From contig MU004234.1 in the NCBI GenBank assembly GCA_010405405.1, forward strand, positions 354,993-418,992: DNA of 64,000 nt, given 5' to 3'. The stretch's first letter is position 1. Every line of letters starts with the position of its first letter. The translations under genes and the position numbers were made by a program. The notes under the pieces are model-generated. The model was not told the origin of the DNA. It saw nothing but the letters and a program-made list of their open reading frames with translations, and made no database searches. Of the stretch, positions 1 to 9,926 are shown piece after piece. The DNA comes from Microthyrium microscopicum. Its lineage: Eukaryota > Ascomycota > Dothideomycetes > Microthyriales > Microthyriaceae.

Positions 1-489
1 CGCTTCACACCAGGCACAACAGACAACTTCGTCTCCAACGAAGTCATCGCCAAAGACATAACCGCCTCTCAAATATGGCCTCTCCTCGCCGACATAAGCC
101 GATGGGAGAGTTACTACTCCAACTGCTCACAAATCACGCCTCCATCCTCCGGTCCAATGCTTGAACAGGGTGAGAAGTTCAAGTTTTCGACATTTGGTTT
201 GCCGCCAATGGAATGTTCTGTGGAGGAATCTGTTGAGCCGTCGTCGAGTCAGGCGGGGCGATTGGCGTGGCGGGCAAAGTTGGATGGTAATGAGGATGAG
301 AAGCTTGATGTGTATCATGCGTGGCTCGTGGAGGACTTGGATGGTGGAAGGGTGAGGATTTTGACGCAGGAGAGTCAGATTGGGAAACAGGCGGCTGATA
401 TGGCAAAAAAGAGGCCGAATCCGATGTTGAATGGGCATCAGGAGTGGTTGGATGGGCTTGTTGAGACTGGGAAAAAATCCAAAACCTAG
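1..489 (+). CDS. SRPBCC-fold protein, C-terminal part (gene runs in from the left)
   Basis: The first frame is open from base 1 to a TAG at 487-489 and gives about 162 residues without a start, so the 5' end lies outside the window. The piece reads like the polyketide-cyclase/START-like (SRPBCC) fold used by small fungal proteins. An early segment 'ITASQIWPLLADISRWESYY' fits the first helix and strand after the domain start, and a strand-rich middle leads to a C-terminal helix with 'NGHQEWLDGL'. Such proteins bind a small hydrophobic ligand in a cavity; the ligand cannot be read from sequence. The gene converges on the F-box-like gene 97 bp away. A plain ligand-binding role is inferred from the fold only. 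Confidence 0.6.
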   Translation, partial: RFTPGTTDNFVSNEVIAKDITASQIWPLLADISRWESYYSNCSQITPPSSGPMLEQGEKFKFSTFGLPPMECSVEESVEPSSSQAGRLAWRAKLDGNEDEKLDVYHAWLVEDLDGGRVRILTQESQIGKQAADMAKKRPNPMLNGHQEWLDGLVETGKKSKT

Positions 490-586
490 GATACGAGGAC
501 TGGCTTGAAAGACCACGGACCATATTCTTGCAGGTAATTGATTGAGCTGCTATGCCGTTATTCGTCGGCGAACTTTAGGCATACTC

Positions 587-1282
587 TCATTCCTTCAACT
601 GTACTGATAAGACATCAGTCAATGTTTCTCCATCGTGTTCTAGGTGTAGCTGTGCCTGTCCATTCTGGCCGGTGGTGAAAGTGAAATGAGCCACGGTACA
701 TATAGCGCCTGAAGCAAGGGCCTTCGTAAAATCCTGTGGGAGAGCCTGGTAAAGTGTTGGCGACTCGGCTCGCGTGGAGATCACCTCGTTCCAAGCGAGC
801 AGGAGCTGCTCCTGTGCCAATGTCATAGATGTGGCCCAAGTTGTAAACACCTTAAGTCTACGCATACTTGCATACAAGACCAGTTGACGAATGCTCTGCC
901 ACATTTCCGCCGAAAAGGGGACAATATCTGACCATTGGACGTCACTCAACAAGTCCCCGTATCGCTTCAACGTGATACATGGCTCGCTGAAGGTAAAGCG
1001 ATTCTGACTGTACAGCACGTAAGTAGCTTCCTGATGAATCGTCTTGCTTGTCTGTAGAAAATTTATTCCGCCGAACGTGCAGAAGCCTGAGGAGTTGAGA
1101 TAGCAGATTTTGCTGGTCGTAAACAAATAGCGATAGATCATATTTCGAATCTCGGCAGGAAGCTTCATGAAGGGGAATGGCTTTTGCTTTTGCTCGCTGT
1201 CATTTCTGTCCTTGTTGTCGTCCTTCGGGAGGTCTGAATCGTGCTCCTCATTTTCGGATGAGAGCGTCATAGCTGGAGCCAT
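587..1282 (-). CDS. F-box-like LPxEIRNxIY protein, copy A
   Basis: Single-exon ORF of 231 residues. After an acidic, charged leader of about 35 residues comes the signature 'PFPFMKLPAEIRNMIYRYLF' (roughly residues 36-55), then 'FLQTSKTIHQEATYVLYSQN'. That pairing of an F-box-like helix with a conserved SKxIHxEAxxVLY segment marks a large fungal family, often expanded in Leotiomycetes and Dothideomycetes. Members are usually assumed to be substrate adaptors, but most have no tested function. The start has good context (GAAAATGGC). Two close relatives lie at 2139-3023 and 5050-6105 on the same strand, so this is a local paralogue cluster. It lacks the LPGG lead-in and the intron of the second copy. 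Confidence 0.75.
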   Translation of the reverse strand: MAPAMTLSSENEEHDSDLPKDDNKDRNDSEQKQKPFPFMKLPAEIRNMIYRYLFTTSKICYLNSSGFCTFGGINFLQTSKTIHQEATYVLYSQNRFTFSEPCITLKRYGDLLSDVQWSDIVPFSAEMWQSIRQLVLYASMRRLKVFTTWATSMTLAQEQLLLAWNEVISTRAESPTLYQALPQDFTKALASGAICTVAHFTFTTGQNGQAQLHLEHDGETLTDVLSVQLKE

Positions 1283-2138
1283 TTTCGCTGAGGCCCGAAT
1301 TGTGGAAACTGGAACTTATTAGTGTGAAGTCAACGTATTGAGGAGCCTGCCAACGAGAACTTACCGCAATTTGTGTTGATAGTAGCGTCCGAGATATCAG
1401 TTTGCGAGAGCATAGGTTCGGAGCGAGGTGTCGTAGATATGAGAGAGTCGAGGTTCGGTAAATGCTGCACGGGAACCATGTACCTAGTCAAGACAGGTAT
1501 GCAAGTTCATGCGCTGGAGCAGTAGAGGGTGAAATATTGTCAGGTTTAGTTTGAGAATTTGATTTCTGGGTAGAGGGCGAGAGGGCGAAGTCACTTGGTC
1601 AGGCAGCTAAATATTGAGCACGTCCAGTAGCTTTAATTGAGAAGTAACAGCCGGGACACAGGTGTGCATTGCCTAAATGAGCAAGTGAGGTTGGGCTGGG
1701 TCAAAACATTTTGATGGCAGTCGCGATGGAAGCGTCACTGGGCTATTGTAAGACAACACAGCTGCTAAAACAATACAACATAGAAGCATTGGGTTGATTT
1801 CCAACGCATAAAAAACGGTTTTTGTGTTCTAGTTTAAAGAAAATGCAATATGGTTGTTATGAAGGTATTGTTAAGCAGTACCGCCACATCTCTGCCATTA
1901 TCGCCATTCCGTCGCTCATATTTCTCTTAAAGAGTGAGCCGAGTAGTTCTAGCGGTTTATACCTCAAGATAAAAAATGCGCGATAGATCACCTACGGCCT
2001 AATAGCTCAGCCGCGGTCACTAAAGAGACGCAAGTGTCGCCACCAGTCTCAGCAACGGTTCTTGATCCAATCTTTTGAGTAGCCTAAGCACTGTCAAAAT
2101 GCTGTGCTTCGATCCTTGTACGCCATGACATTAGTGAG
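1283..2138. other. Intergenic spacer without a supported gene
   Basis: Upstream region of the F-box-like gene A and downstream region of copy B. Only short, unconvincing frames are seen. The composition is normal to slightly AT-rich and no repeat was recognised. Confidence 0.5.
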
Positions 2139-3023
2139 CTATCTGTCTGGCCACAGTTGCTTGACCAATACCGAACTCAGTGATTCATCACTCTTCTCTA
2201 TGTACATTTTGGCCAGTCTTCGAGGAGCGGTGGTAAGGACAAAATGGATTTCGCCCGAAGGTGTGCTTAGGTTTGTAGTCGTCAGCATATCTCGGGGAAG
2301 TTCTAAGCAAGGCGTCGGATCCTTGGCTAGAAGGCGGATCATCTCGTTCCAAGTTTGAAGAAGTTGTTGTTTTGTGACTTCCCACATGAAGGCTTCGTCA
2401 AGATAGAAGTGGATTTGGATATGGCGTACGTTTGGAAGTAACAGAAGATAGCTGATGTTTCGCCAATTTCCTTCTTGTACAAGGCCGTGATCCATTTGGT
2501 AAATCGATTTCATCAAATTCCCATATCGAAGAAGAGTTGGGCAGGGAGCGAGGTGGCGATAATGGAAGTGGAACGTGTTCTCGCCGTATAGGACGTAGCT
2601 GGCCTCGTTGTGGATTGTCTTGCTTGTCTGCAGGAACTGAATGCAAGAGCCAAGTTCGCTGCGGCGGTGGATTCTACGGCGCTGTTTTCCGTAGTCGTAT
2701 TTATGACCGCAGCAGTCACATTCCTTGGAAGGATCCACAAATAACTCTCGATAGATCATCATTCGCGTTTCTCCAGGCAGCTCCATCAATGGGAAAGGCC
2801 CTTGATGTCGTCAGCAACTTATTTCCGAAGAGTGTGGTTAGAATGCCAGAGAGGGAGTCTTACCACCTGGTAGGTTCAGAGAAACAGGCTCTGGAGTGTG
2901 CTTAATAAGACCATCAAAGCTGTCATAGCTGTTATCGCTATCGTACATTAGGAAGCTTGATTCGGCGAAGTCGCTCGAATCATCGCTCGCATTGCTTAAG
3001 AGCAAGTTATCTTCAGTTGCCAT
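2139..3023 (-). CDS. F-box-like LPxEIRNxIY protein, copy B (two exons)
   Basis: Exon 1 is 3023-2864 and exon 2 is 2800-2139. The 63-bp intron has a GTAAGA donor, a CTAAC branch site and an AG acceptor, and keeps frame (822 nt, 273 residues). The start at 3023 has context CAAAATGGC and avoids an unlikely upstream leader. The leader is acidic and Ser/Asp-rich. The spliced junction gives 'LPGGPFPLMELPGETRMMIY', matching the same phrase in the copy at 5050-6105, which strongly supports the intron. 'FLQTSKTIHNEASYVLYGEN' follows. A CCGH cluster after the F-box-like helix suggests a small metal or disulfide feature also present in copy C. Function is not known. Confidence 0.78.
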
Positions 3024-3887
3024 TTTGACAAAGTTGGAATCAATATGAGATTGCGTGGTGAGTATAAGTTCAAAATCGAGAATTGTGGATGCGAGGCAAT
3101 GGGTGTCGTGAATCGAGGCAATGGGTGTCGTGGAATCGAGGAAGTGGTTATTGGGGATGTGATGGAGATGAGGTCTCTTGGACACTGCCAGAAATTTATA
3201 TACGCGCAATTGTGGACGCTCACGTGCTGCTGGCCCGCGAAAGAACGCCTTCACTCCTTCGTTACTACCTGTTCGATTATTTCTCGAATGAGGTGGAGGT
3301 GGCTTTTGTCGGTCTCGCGGTCACTGATATCAACCTAAAACTCGACGGAGGAGCGATTGTTGAGGTGCGAAAGGAGCCTTTACTAACCAAAAACAGGCAG
3401 ATATATACTCGTCACCTCGCCATGGCGTCTTGCCTATCTGAGATATATTCGAAACAGGCAAGTTAAAGTGTGGATGAACTCATGTGGATAGAAACATGTA
3501 CGTGCCTCAAGCGAAGCACCCGAAGGGCTTTGATGCTCCGCTATTTAAACACGTCCAGACTTGCCTAATTTAATTACTGTGAGTTTGAAATCTTCTGAAT
3601 TGTCATTCGCTGTGTTTGCTTCTAACGTGAGAGATTTCAAGGACAGTTTTTGTTGTCAAAGTTTGCAGTGTTAGTCAACGCTAGAATGTGGCAGTTTATA
3701 TGGTCAGGGCGTGTATTTTCCAATTAACTTCTGCTTTGCCAGCAAACTCTGTTGTCCTCTCTAGGTGTCGACTCTATTCTTTGATGCGGTAGACGATTTC
3801 CTTCCTTCGGATTTGAACAGAACACAAGAACATTGCTTTCGCTTGAACAAAAGCGTGCTAATTGTCCCTATCCCTTGCGCCAGCCTA
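3024..3887. other. Intergenic spacer without a supported gene
   Basis: Contains the 5' flank of F-box-like copy B, including a short imperfect duplication around 3100-3135 ('aatgggtgtcgtg' twice). Open frames here on the plus strand lack any recognisable domain and overlap the promoter side of copy B, so none is called. Confidence 0.45.
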
Positions 3888-4361
3888 CTAACTCCCAATA
3901 GAGTACTGCTCTCGTATAACCCGGAAGATCTCAGTAGGTGTCCTGGCCTCCTTCAAGAGCAGAGCTTCCACTTTCTCAATCGTCGAGTACATGAACTTTC
4001 TCAAATTTCTTATCTCCATCTCATCATTCTCCCATGCTTTCATGGCGACCGTATATTCCCTCCATTCTTGATCCTTGTTCATGCGATCTACATGGCACCA
4101 ATAGATGGCATCTGGGGTGGGCTCAGGGGGAATAGGAGCCAGTGGAGCTTTTGGTTTTGAAGCATTGTGGACGTGGACTGGGTCTTGAGGAGCGTCGGTG
4201 GCTTGATGTTGGGAAAGGTCGATGTGCCGCTCAGTCTGACTGATGTGAAGATAAACCCTCAGCTGGCTGACCCACTCGCTCCAGTTTCCTTTTAGGACGA
4301 CGAGTCTACGTTCATTCATCGTATTGGAGGTTTGAGATGTTTTCTTAGTCGAGTACTGCAA
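3888..4361 (-). CDS. Copia-Gag-like short ORF, copy 1 (retroelement-derived)
   Basis: An open frame of up to 157 residues (an internal Met gives about 143). It carries 'LKGNWSEWVSQLRVYLHI', then 'DPVHVHNASKPKAP', then 'YTVAMKAWENDEMEIRNL' and a final 'RTPTEIF'. The order W..W..QL.LYL, W...A...I..L, TPTEI resembles the N-terminal half of Copia Gag (UBN2/Gag-pre-integrase type). Three relatives lie in the next 6 kb. No protease, integrase, RT or LTR was found around any of them, so they are solo fragments or a family derived from one. This copy looks whole over the shared domain. Age cannot be fixed; it is not RIP-mutated. Host use is possible but unproven. Confidence 0.5.
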   Translation of the reverse strand: MQYSTKKTSQTSNTMNERRLVVLKGNWSEWVSQLRVYLHISQTERHIDLSQHQATDAPQDPVHVHNASKPKAPLAPIPPEPTPDAIYWCHVDRMNKDQEWREYTVAMKAWENDEMEIRNLRKFMYSTIEKVEALLLKEARTPTEIFRVIREQYSIGS

Positions 4362-5049
4362 TGGTTATGAGTAATGTTTCATTGTTTTGGCTGCTGGGTC
4401 TCATCTCTCCCTTAAATGCAGAATCTCGGCTCCGACTCCTAACTCCTTTCATGTGTTGTTGATTTGCCCATTCTCATTCTACCCGGGTCTTGTTGTTTGC
4501 TCCTCCAAAAGAAGCAACTCTTGACATTTCTGAAGATATGTTTGTCTTCAGCGTTCGTAGAGCTGTTACGGTGTGTCAAGAGAATATGGTCAAGGATGTC
4601 AATGCCACTGACCGACCGTTAGCTAAACATAGCATTTTAACTAGCGAATTGCTCCTTGGAGGCTTTAATAATTTAGCTTGTAGGCAATAAGCAAGACCAT
4701 TGTACTCTGATCATTTTCGCTGTCTGCAATAACACTTCATGAAGTAAGGCGGCTTTGATTTCCATCGCAATCAATTTTCTGCGGAATCATTTACGCGTTC
4801 GATGGTGAACCCAGCACTCGACATGCTTTGTAGCAGGTGGTAGACATCGTGGTCTATGGCAATGTTCGCACTGAACGATTAATCATTTTGAGGGTGTATT
4901 TTCTACATTTTGGTATAATACACATATCGGAGAAAGTTGTAAAGATCAACTTTTAGACTGGAACTAGATAAGTGCAGAACATACAAAACCATGGACCATG
5001 CTAGCTGAATCGACTTGCAGACTCTCATACCCATTTTCCTCTTTGTGCC
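4362..5049. other. Intergenic spacer without a supported gene
   Basis: Between Gag-like copy 1 and F-box-like copy C. A 66-residue plus-strand frame at 4490-4690 has no recognisable feature. I see nothing else here. Confidence 0.45.
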
Positions 5050-6105
5050 TTAATAATCCTGTTCCTGGCTCTCTCGATATTTTTTGCGGTCGTCACTGCT
5101 GAACTCCTTAGGAGTACGGTAACTGGCTCGAGCTCCCAGCTTGTCCTGAGGGTAGCGGTCGTAGTGTTGTTCTGCCCATTTGATGTGTGGACATAGTATT
5201 GTGAGATCCTCCAGTCCGTAGTAGGAGAGTGTCACCTTCGTGCCTCCCATTCGATCGGCCTCAAAGGTGAAGAGAAGGTGTCCATATCTCGAGGCGGTTG
5301 CTAGCTGGTCCACGAATTTCTGAGGAAAGTCCTGGCGTGATCTTGGTGCTTTCTGCAGCATGTAGATGATGGCATTCCAAGTAGGTCTCAACTTTGACTT
5401 GACCCATTTCTTTTCCCACGTTCCTCCGAAGTGAGGAAATTTGACTTCGAAGTGACGCACGTTGGGCAACAGTAAGAGAAGTTGAAGACTTGGCCAGGCG
5501 ACGTCCTGGGTACGAGCATTTAGGAAGTCGGGTGTGCGGACTTTCTTGATAAGCTTGTTGTAGCGATGGATTACCATGCAGTTATAGTGAAGCTCATTAT
5601 CGAAAAACATAGTATTGCGACCGTAAAGCACGCTGGAGGCTTCTTCGTGGATTTTCTTGCTGACCCGAAGAAATTGAATGGCGTACTTGAGCTTCCCATG
5701 CTTGTAGTTGCTGTCAAGAAAGTGAGTGCAACAGAAACACAACTTGTCTGTCACAAATAGCTCTTCGTAAACCAAATTACGAATTTCACCAGGCAGCTTC
5801 ATAAACGGGAATGGGCCGCCTGGTAGGCTCAATGGGAAAGGTTTAGGCACGCGCTTGATGCGTATGGGATTGCCTTCATCGTCAGTCGCCTCGCTATCGT
5901 CCGTCAAATCCTCCTCGGCTGTGCTGTCAACGGTGGATGTTTCCACAATCTCTGCATTGTCGGTTGAATCTTGGGCTTCCAGGTTGGAATTGGACGCGTG
6001 ATTGATGGAGGGAGTGTCCTTGACATCGCTCTCGACCTCGTTCTCATCTCTAGCTTGGAGATTGTCAGCCAGAATAAGCTCTTGGATTCTCTCAAGAGTG
6101 TCCAT
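5050..6105 (-). CDS. F-box-like LPxEIRNxIY protein, copy C
   Basis: The open frame extends upstream to 6369, but the Met at 6105 is preferred. It starts a typical acidic leader ('MDTLERIQELILADNLQ'), whereas the extra 88 upstream residues look like translated 5' UTR. This gives 351 residues. The leader (1-about 100) is rich in Asp, Glu, Ser and Thr. The core phrase 'LPGGPFPFMKLPGEIRNLVY' and then 'FLRVSKKIHEEASSVLYGRN' place it with copies A and B. Between them is a 'CFCCTH' cluster similar to the CCGH cluster of copy B. The charged C-terminus (about residues 315-351) is specific to this copy. Probable role: intracellular adaptor, by family resemblance only. Confidence 0.75.
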   Translation of the reverse strand: MDTLERIQELILADNLQARDENEVESDVKDTPSINHASNSNLEAQDSTDNAEIVETSTVDSTAEEDLTDDSEATDDEGNPIRIKRVPKPFPLSLPGGPFPFMKLPGEIRNLVYEELFVTDKLCFCCTHFLDSNYKHGKLKYAIQFLRVSKKIHEEASSVLYGRNTMFFDNELHYNCMVIHRYNKLIKKVRTPDFLNARTQDVAWPSLQLLLLLPNVRHFEVKFPHFGGTWEKKWVKSKLRPTWNAIIYMLQKAPRSRQDFPQKFVDQLATASRYGHLLFTFEADRMGGTKVTLSYYGLEDLTILCPHIKWAEQHYDRYPQDKLGARASYRTPKEFSSDDRKKYRESQEQDY

Positions 6106-7242
6106 GATCGTAATGGTGAAAATTACGATGGGAAGTTCGAGCTGCGAAGGGAAATAGGAACTGCCCTGGCGATGGTAGTCAAAGTAACGTCTTCTGTGAT
6201 GCGTTAGAACGCCAACGTTCCATACAACGTGAATCAGATTACCAAGCGCTGTGAGAGCAACAAAGTGAGGATGCTGATGTTGTTGAGGCTGGAGAGGTTG
6301 CAGAGGCAGAATAATTTTGACGTGATGGAGGAATTCAATTGTTACTGAGTGCGAGAGTGCGTAGAACATGAAGTCACACCAGTGCCTACCTGCCTGAGCT
6401 CCTTCCTCACTACTGATTAAACCCGGGTCGTTGTTTCCTAAACTAGCAGTGGCAACTTTCCCAGCTCGTCAGTCGCGACTTGCCACTCCAGCTCAGGAAG
6501 TAGCAACCATCAACCATCTCATGGGACAGGAAGCCACGAGGACTCAATCGATTTTGTCTTTTCCTCCTTGTCGCTGCTCTGTCCAGTAGAAGACAAAATG
6601 GATGCCACAATCTCCTGAGCTATGTTGGCTCCCAGAAGATACACTCCTCGATAGAGAATTGTATTAACCACCGAGTGTGTAGGCAGTTCGGTGAAACATC
6701 CATAACGATGGGAAGTATAGCATCTGTTATTTACAAGACTCGATGGCAGCTATCATTCTTCCTGAGGGGAGCAGCTGTTATACATCTTGATATCAGCTGT
6801 CTCTCTAGCAGGAACTTACTTAGATTCAAAGAAGAATCAGAATTATACGTTCCCAGATTTGAGACTTGGTTTGGTAGACTCAATCCTTGCGGAGTATGCA
6901 TTGATTCGTCGGACTGTACTGACAAGCATGGAATCTGATGGTTAATGATATTCAATGCGAACAGGTTCGAGCCAGTTATTCTGCCTAGCTGCTGGAAGTG
7001 TCGTGGGTACCAAGAGCACATCTGGCCATACCTCATCTGCCGGTACGGACCATCGTTATCTAGGTACTGCGACTTAGTATGCGCTTAAAGCCCAGGTATC
7101 TGCTCACAGGGCCACAACTGTTGTTTCTTTTATAATTCGAGATAGCCGTTTTCTCTTCTTTGGACTCTCTTCGACCCCGAGCCTCTCACTTGCAAGGCAT
7201 TGTCGTACTCACAACCCTTCAATATCTAGAACTCTAGAAATC
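6106..7242. other. Long spacer without a supported gene
   Basis: Promoter side of F-box-like copy C, then about 1 kb in which opposite-strand frames of 87-101 residues overlap each other near 6700-7030 without any domain or coding pattern. No repeat or RNA gene recognised. Confidence 0.4.
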
Positions 7243-7736
7243 ATGTTTAACCTGGCTCTTGGTCCTGTTCCTGCGTTCTTACCACTTATCCTCCTGGCAA
7301 ATGATGGACGCAACTGTTCTGAGTGGCATCGACAACTTCAACTCTACCTTCACATCAACAAGCTCAAAAAGTATATCCACCTATCAGCTCAAACAGCAGA
7401 TCACACGGATCCAATTGCTACTCACAACGCCTCGAAGCCTACAAAGCCTGCTCTTACCTAAGCGGGTTGTATGGTTATGATGCACATGAACAGATCCAGA
7501 TGACCGTCCTGCTGAGGTGGGAAGAATACAAAGCCGTTGTAAAGGAATGGGAACATGAGGAGGCAAAAATCCAGAAATTGACCGAATTATTATACACTTC
7601 TATCGATATTCAGCTCACAAAACTCCCTACATTTATGGAAGCAACTACACCCACCAAGATCTATATGCAGGCGTACGCTATTTCAAACCGTGAAAAAGGG
7701 GGCTCGGTGAGGGCAGTTGTCAAGGAAAAGAATTGA
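7243..7736 (+). pseudogene. Copia-Gag-like fragment, copy 2 (broken)
   Basis: Plus-strand relative of the Gag-like ORF at 3888-4361. Recognisable pieces are 'EWHRQLQLYLHINKLKKYI', 'THNASKPTKPAL', a W..YK.VVKEWE segment, 'EEAKIQKLTELLYTSI' and 'TTPTKIY'. The element fragment is broken, with about one break. It lies head to tail with copies 3 and 4, so the plus-strand three may be a tandem series. No LTR or pol domain is visible beside it. Confidence 0.45.
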
Positions 7737-7996
7737 TGAGCTATTGCCCCTATAACTCGCGAAACTCTATTATGGCTTTCGTTCAGGATAGTTCTGCGGG
7801 TGCTAATGTCTAGTACTCGATTAGAGCCAAAAAAGTACGCCCATTAAGTTCGCCGAATTATATCTTCTGAAAAACGTTTTTGCTTCTGCTCTCAATTTTT
7901 TACCTCTCTCACCTCAAGGCTGTCGTATATCGTATATATATATAATATACCGAACACACTCACAGAGCTTCAAGACCTGGAGTCTTCAACACCACA

Positions 7997-8502
7997 ATGT
8001 CTCATATCACTCCCTTCTCTCCACTCATTCTCCTAGAAAACACCAACTACAATGAATGATATAGCCAGCTACGTCTCTACCCGCAAATCAACAAGGCTAG
8101 AAAATACATCCACTTGATTTCGACCGCGAAGATCCAGCCGATGACCCAGTCAACATCCACAACGCTTGGAAGCCGAAACCCCCAGTTCTAGACCGTCGCC
8201 TGTACACGTCGAGACACTGTACACGTTTGCAACTTGAAATGACACAAAGATGGAAGGAATACGAAGTTTCGATGAAGGGCCGGGAAGTTGTGGAAGTGAA
8301 GATCCAGAAATTGACCGAGTTTTTGTACGCCACTATCAACATCAGCTTGAGGAGGCAACTCTTAAAGAAGGAAGGATTGACACCCACTGAGATATGCCTG
8401 CAGGCCCGCGGGTCGGCAGCGGTCCTCGGTGTTGTCCAGGCGTACAGAGGATTCGATCAGAACGGGGCTTCGGTCAAAGCAATTGCTAAGGGAGGTACGT
8501 GA
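7997..8502 (+). pseudogene. Copia-Gag-like fragment, copy 3 (broken)
   Basis: Begins near an ATG in good context (CACAATGTC) and retains 'LRLYPQINKARKYIHL', a 'RWKEYEVSMKGRE' segment, 'KIQKLTEFLYATI' and 'LTPTEI'. It is clearly of the same family as the copies at 3888, 7243 and 9495. It is broken, with a few breaks, and is the most decayed of the four. The base composition is normal, so decay here is ordinary mutation rather than the AT-driving process seen after 34.9 kb. Confidence 0.42.
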
Positions 8503-9339
8503 TTTGTTCCAAGTGACCACGACTTGCGCCGTCTGCTACAGTTTTTTGTCACCTAAATCAGGGTTCCAGGATGGTTTCGATCTAGAAGGGGAATTTGAAT
8601 CACGTTATCGAAGCTAGAATCTTTCATATGGTATGATTGGCGAGAGCCATCGTCGTTGGTGCCAAAGTGCTGTCCGACGGCCTCAAGATAACTGCGCACT
8701 TCTGCACTATAGGTTGTCGATATTCGACAAATGCCAACATCAGCAGATCCAGAATAAATTCAGCTTACCATTCTCTCGTAGACATATGGAATTCACGATC
8801 ACATGGCTAAGAATAACTTTTCAATTACTGCGATTAATTCGCCAACGCCGTTGTTCAAACCGCAATGCCCATATTTGTCAGGAGTTATTTCGGGTAGTTA
8901 AAGAGAGCCAAAAGGACTGCCATAGGCTTTTTTAAGCCATATATCTAAGTCCCCTTGGAGTTGTGCATACTATTACCTAGTTGTACTGTCAAGTTCGTGG
9001 AAAAGTACCCGGATTTCTGCGACTTGTGCGCGTAGAGTAGCCGCTCATTTCTTTGTGTTGCCGTTGTAGTCAAGATGTTACTAGCAGTGCTTCGTCAGGG
9101 AGACAATTCGTTCGGCCTCAACTTCCTCCCGTAATCAAAAACGAGGTAGCAACTGTCCTAAGGATTCATTGTGACTGCCAGAACTACCTCCACAAGATTC
9201 GCACCTCGTTTATAACAGGCAGTGAGTACACAGGCGCGACCTCTGGAAATCTGTTTCTAGCAAGAGTGGCATAATGCCCACTATATAAATCAATCTCTAA
9301 TTCGCTGTCATTACTCCTCCTCCTCTTCACAACACCACC
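8503..9339. other. Intergenic spacer without a supported gene
   Basis: Short plus-strand frames at 8633-8935 and 9053-9274 have no domain, and the surrounding composition is unremarkable. I see nothing I can name. Confidence 0.4.
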
Positions 9340-9493
9340 AACCATCGAGTTATTTCCAAACCATCGAATTACTTCAAAGCTTTCGAACTACTTCCAAGCC
9401 ATCGAATCAATATCAAGCCGTCGAACCAATCCAGGCCATCGGGTCAGTTCCAATCCGCCGAATCAGTTGCAAATCATCGAATCATCTCCAAAC
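9340..9493 (+). repeat. Diverged 18-20 bp tandem repeat upstream of Gag-like copy 4
   Basis: About eight imperfect units built on 'ccatcgaatcastttccaa'-like sequence, each carrying a TCGA core, run without gaps until just before the ATG at 9495. Unit lengths vary from 18 to 20. The array occupies the likely 5' UTR/promoter of the following ORF and is not seen before the other three family members. Confidence 0.65.
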
Positions 9494-9494
9494 C

Positions 9495-9926
9495 ATGGCG
9501 GATACTGGCATCTTGCCACCGCTGGTAGTTCTACGGGGAAATTGGGACGATTGGTTGCACCAGCTAAAGCTCTACCTTCACATCAACAAAGCTAGACAGT
9601 TCATCAATCTTTCGACAATTAAAACCTACGCCCGAGACCCAATCCATGCTCACAAAGCCTCACAGCCAAAATGTCCAATCCTAGCTTCCTCTGGACCCAT
9701 CTCTGGTGAGGCAGACTTCAATGCCTTCCAGCTTGGTATGGTCCAGAAGTGGAAGCGATACGAGGTTGCTATGAAAGAATGGGAGAAGGATGAAGCAAAA
9801 ATCGAGAACCTGACAAAATTCCTCTACATGACTATCTGCAAAGACCTTCTGAGCTGTGACAAGTTCTTGGAGGCATCTACACCTACTGAAGTCTTTCTGT
9901 TAGCATGGGCCAAACGCAAATATTAG
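9495..9926 (+). CDS. Copia-Gag-like short ORF, copy 4 (retroelement-derived)
   Basis: A 143-residue open frame, the best preserved of the four. It shows 'LPPLVVLRGNWDDWLHQLKL' then 'YLHINKARQFINLS', 'DPIHAHKASQPKCP', 'MVQKWKRYEVAMKEWEKDE', 'KIENLTKFLYMTI' and 'STPTEVF'. ATG context CCATGG is good. The layout equals the N-terminal half of a Copia Gag and stops where a full Gag would continue. It looks whole over this half. No flanking LTR, RT or integrase is visible. It could be an expressed gag-derived host gene or a fossil fragment; sequence alone cannot decide. A tandem repeat fills its upstream side. Confidence 0.5.
   Translation: MADTGILPPLVVLRGNWDDWLHQLKLYLHINKARQFINLSTIKTYARDPIHAHKASQPKCPILASSGPISGEADFNAFQLGMVQKWKRYEVAMKEWEKDEAKIENLTKFLYMTICKDLLSCDKFLEASTPTEVFLLAWAKRKY

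Noticed and set aside
3083-3466. 127-residue plus-strand frame in the upstream region of F-box-like copy B
   Set aside because: It overlaps the promoter side of a supported gene, has no domain, and its start lies in a local duplication.
5050-6369. Longer 439-residue form of F-box-like copy C
   Set aside because: The extra 88 N-terminal residues look like translated leader; the inner Met starts the usual acidic segment and has an A at -3.
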